Of a DNA stretch of 7,037 bases, positions 6,345 through 7,037 are shown piece after piece; the first letter of the stretch is position 1; the number at the start of each line of letters is the position of its first letter. A program made the translations under genes and the position numbers. This stretch comes from Gammaproteobacteria bacterium. Its GTDB lineage: Bacteria; Pseudomonadota; Gammaproteobacteria; SZUA-152. The notes beneath the pieces were generated by a model that was not told the origin of the DNA, searched no databases, and saw only the letters and a list, made by a program, of their open reading frames with translations. The DNA lies in the NCBI GenBank assembly GCA_030599435.1, contig JAUVNZ010000082.1:1-7037 (forward strand), in the 5' to 3' direction.

Positions 6345-7037
6345 AGTAACGTAGCTACGAATACGCTGGGCAGCGTCTATACATTCTTCTATTGGCGCAA
6401 CCAGTGCCATACGAATTCGGTTGCTACCGGGATTTATGCCATGCGCTTCTCGGGATAGATAACTTCCCGGCACCACGGTTACATTCTGTTGTGCAAATAA
6501 ATCACGAGCGAAGTCTTTTTCCGTCATTCCATTAACGGTTGGCGTTTCTGGCCATAGGTAAAAAGCTGCTTGAGGGTGTTGCACATTTAATACCGGTGAT
6601 AATATTTCCATCACGGCATCAAATTTTTCCCGATACTGTTTACGGTTTTCTACGACGTGTTTTTCATCTCCCCAGGCTTTAACGCTGGCTGCTTGTGTTG
6701 GAGGTGACATAGCACAACCCTGGTAGGTGCGATAAAGCAAAAATTTTTCCAGTATCCCTGCATCACCGGCAACAAAACCAGAACGCAAACCGGGCAGGTT
6801 AGAACGTTTTGATAAACTATGAAAAACTACGCAGCGTTTGAAATCATTTCGCCCCATTTTTTCAGCAACTTCCAGCAAACCTGTCGGTGGATTGTTTTCA
6901 TCAAAGTAGATTTCGGAATAACATTCATCCGAAGCGATAATGAAATCGTGTTTATCGCTTAATTCTATGAGTTTGTGTAACGTTTCTTCATTGATGACAG
7001 CGCCAGTGGGATTACCCGGTGAGCATAAGTACACTAA
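6336..7037 (-). CDS. dapC: Succinyldiaminopimelate transaminase DapC (5' end outside window)
   Basis: This is a fold-type I PLP aminotransferase that converts N-succinyl-2-amino-6-ketopimelate to N-succinyl-LL-diaminopimelate using glutamate, the step between DapD and DapE. The 233 complete codons read the C-terminal part; about 165 residues are missing if it has the usual length near 400. The frame is open to the window edge, and the GTG at 7034 is an internal valine in a VYLCSPGNPTG-type motif. Counting that valine as 1: CSPGNPTG at 4-11, the PLP-contacting Asp36 and Tyr39 in SDECYSEIY, the Schiff-base lysine Lys76 in HSLSKRSNLPG followed by GLRSGF, and the substrate-carboxylate arginine in NRIRMALV near the end. 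It could be another class-I aminotransferase by motif alone, but the dapD-dapE neighbourhood makes DapC the best call. E. coli instead uses ArgD for this reaction. Confidence 0.9.
   Translation of the reverse strand, partial: LVYLCSPGNPTGAVINEETLHKLIELSDKHDFIIASDECYSEIYFDENNPPTGLLEVAEKMGRNDFKRCVVFHSLSKRSNLPGLRSGFVAGDAGILEKFLLYRTYQGCAMSPPTQAASVKAWGDEKHVVENRKQYREKFDAVMEILSPVLNVQHPQAAFYLWPETPTVNGMTEKDFARDLFAQQNVTVVPGSYLSREAHGINPGSNRIRMALVAPIEECIDAAQRIRSYVTSL

Noticed and set aside
1..7037. Mobile element, defence system or biosynthetic island
   Set aside because: All eight genes are recognisable housekeeping or signalling families with similar composition, and no transposase, integrase, attachment-site repeat or unknown gene cluster is visible.

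Overview
The window looks like ordinary chromosomal core DNA of a gammaproteobacterium, roughly mid-40s percent GC by eye. The predicted proteins resemble Escherichia and Pseudomonas homologues at motif level, and the pairing of radA with a PA4608/MapZ-type PilZ gene recalls Pseudomonas and its marine relatives. The genus cannot be fixed from this window. There are eight protein genes, the two outermost cut by the window edges. I see no tRNA, rRNA, CRISPR array, insertion sequence, prophage gene or toxin-antitoxin pair. No stretch longer than about 80 bases lacks a gene.

Left half, plus strand (2-3423): the C-terminal two thirds of the replicative helicase dnaB, then the alanine racemase gene alr after 30 bases, then the recombination helicase radA almost abutting alr. 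The spacing suggests one transcript, with its promoter outside the window. Its products are a replication-fork motor, an enzyme supplying D-alanine for peptidoglycan, and a DnaB-like branch-migration motor.

Right half, minus strand (read from 7037 down to 3448): dapC (5' end missing), dapD, yffB, dapE, then a PilZ-domain gene that converges on radA. DapD, DapC and DapE catalyse three consecutive steps of the succinylase route to meso-diaminopimelate, which feeds lysine and the peptidoglycan stem peptide. The small ArsC/YffB-like thioredoxin-fold protein between dapD and dapE is the uncharacterised member. The PilZ gene is separated from dapE by 77 bases holding a perfect 14-bp inverted repeat and a consensus -10 box, so it probably has its own promoter.

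I found no convincing new multi-gene system. The points most worth checking are: (a) the perfect hairpin without a U-tract between dapE and the PilZ gene; (b) a histidine where P. aeruginosa MapZ (PA4608) has the c-di-GMP-stacking tryptophan; (c) a degenerate 13-bp triple repeat between dapC and dapD; and (d) start-codon corrections for dapD and radA.
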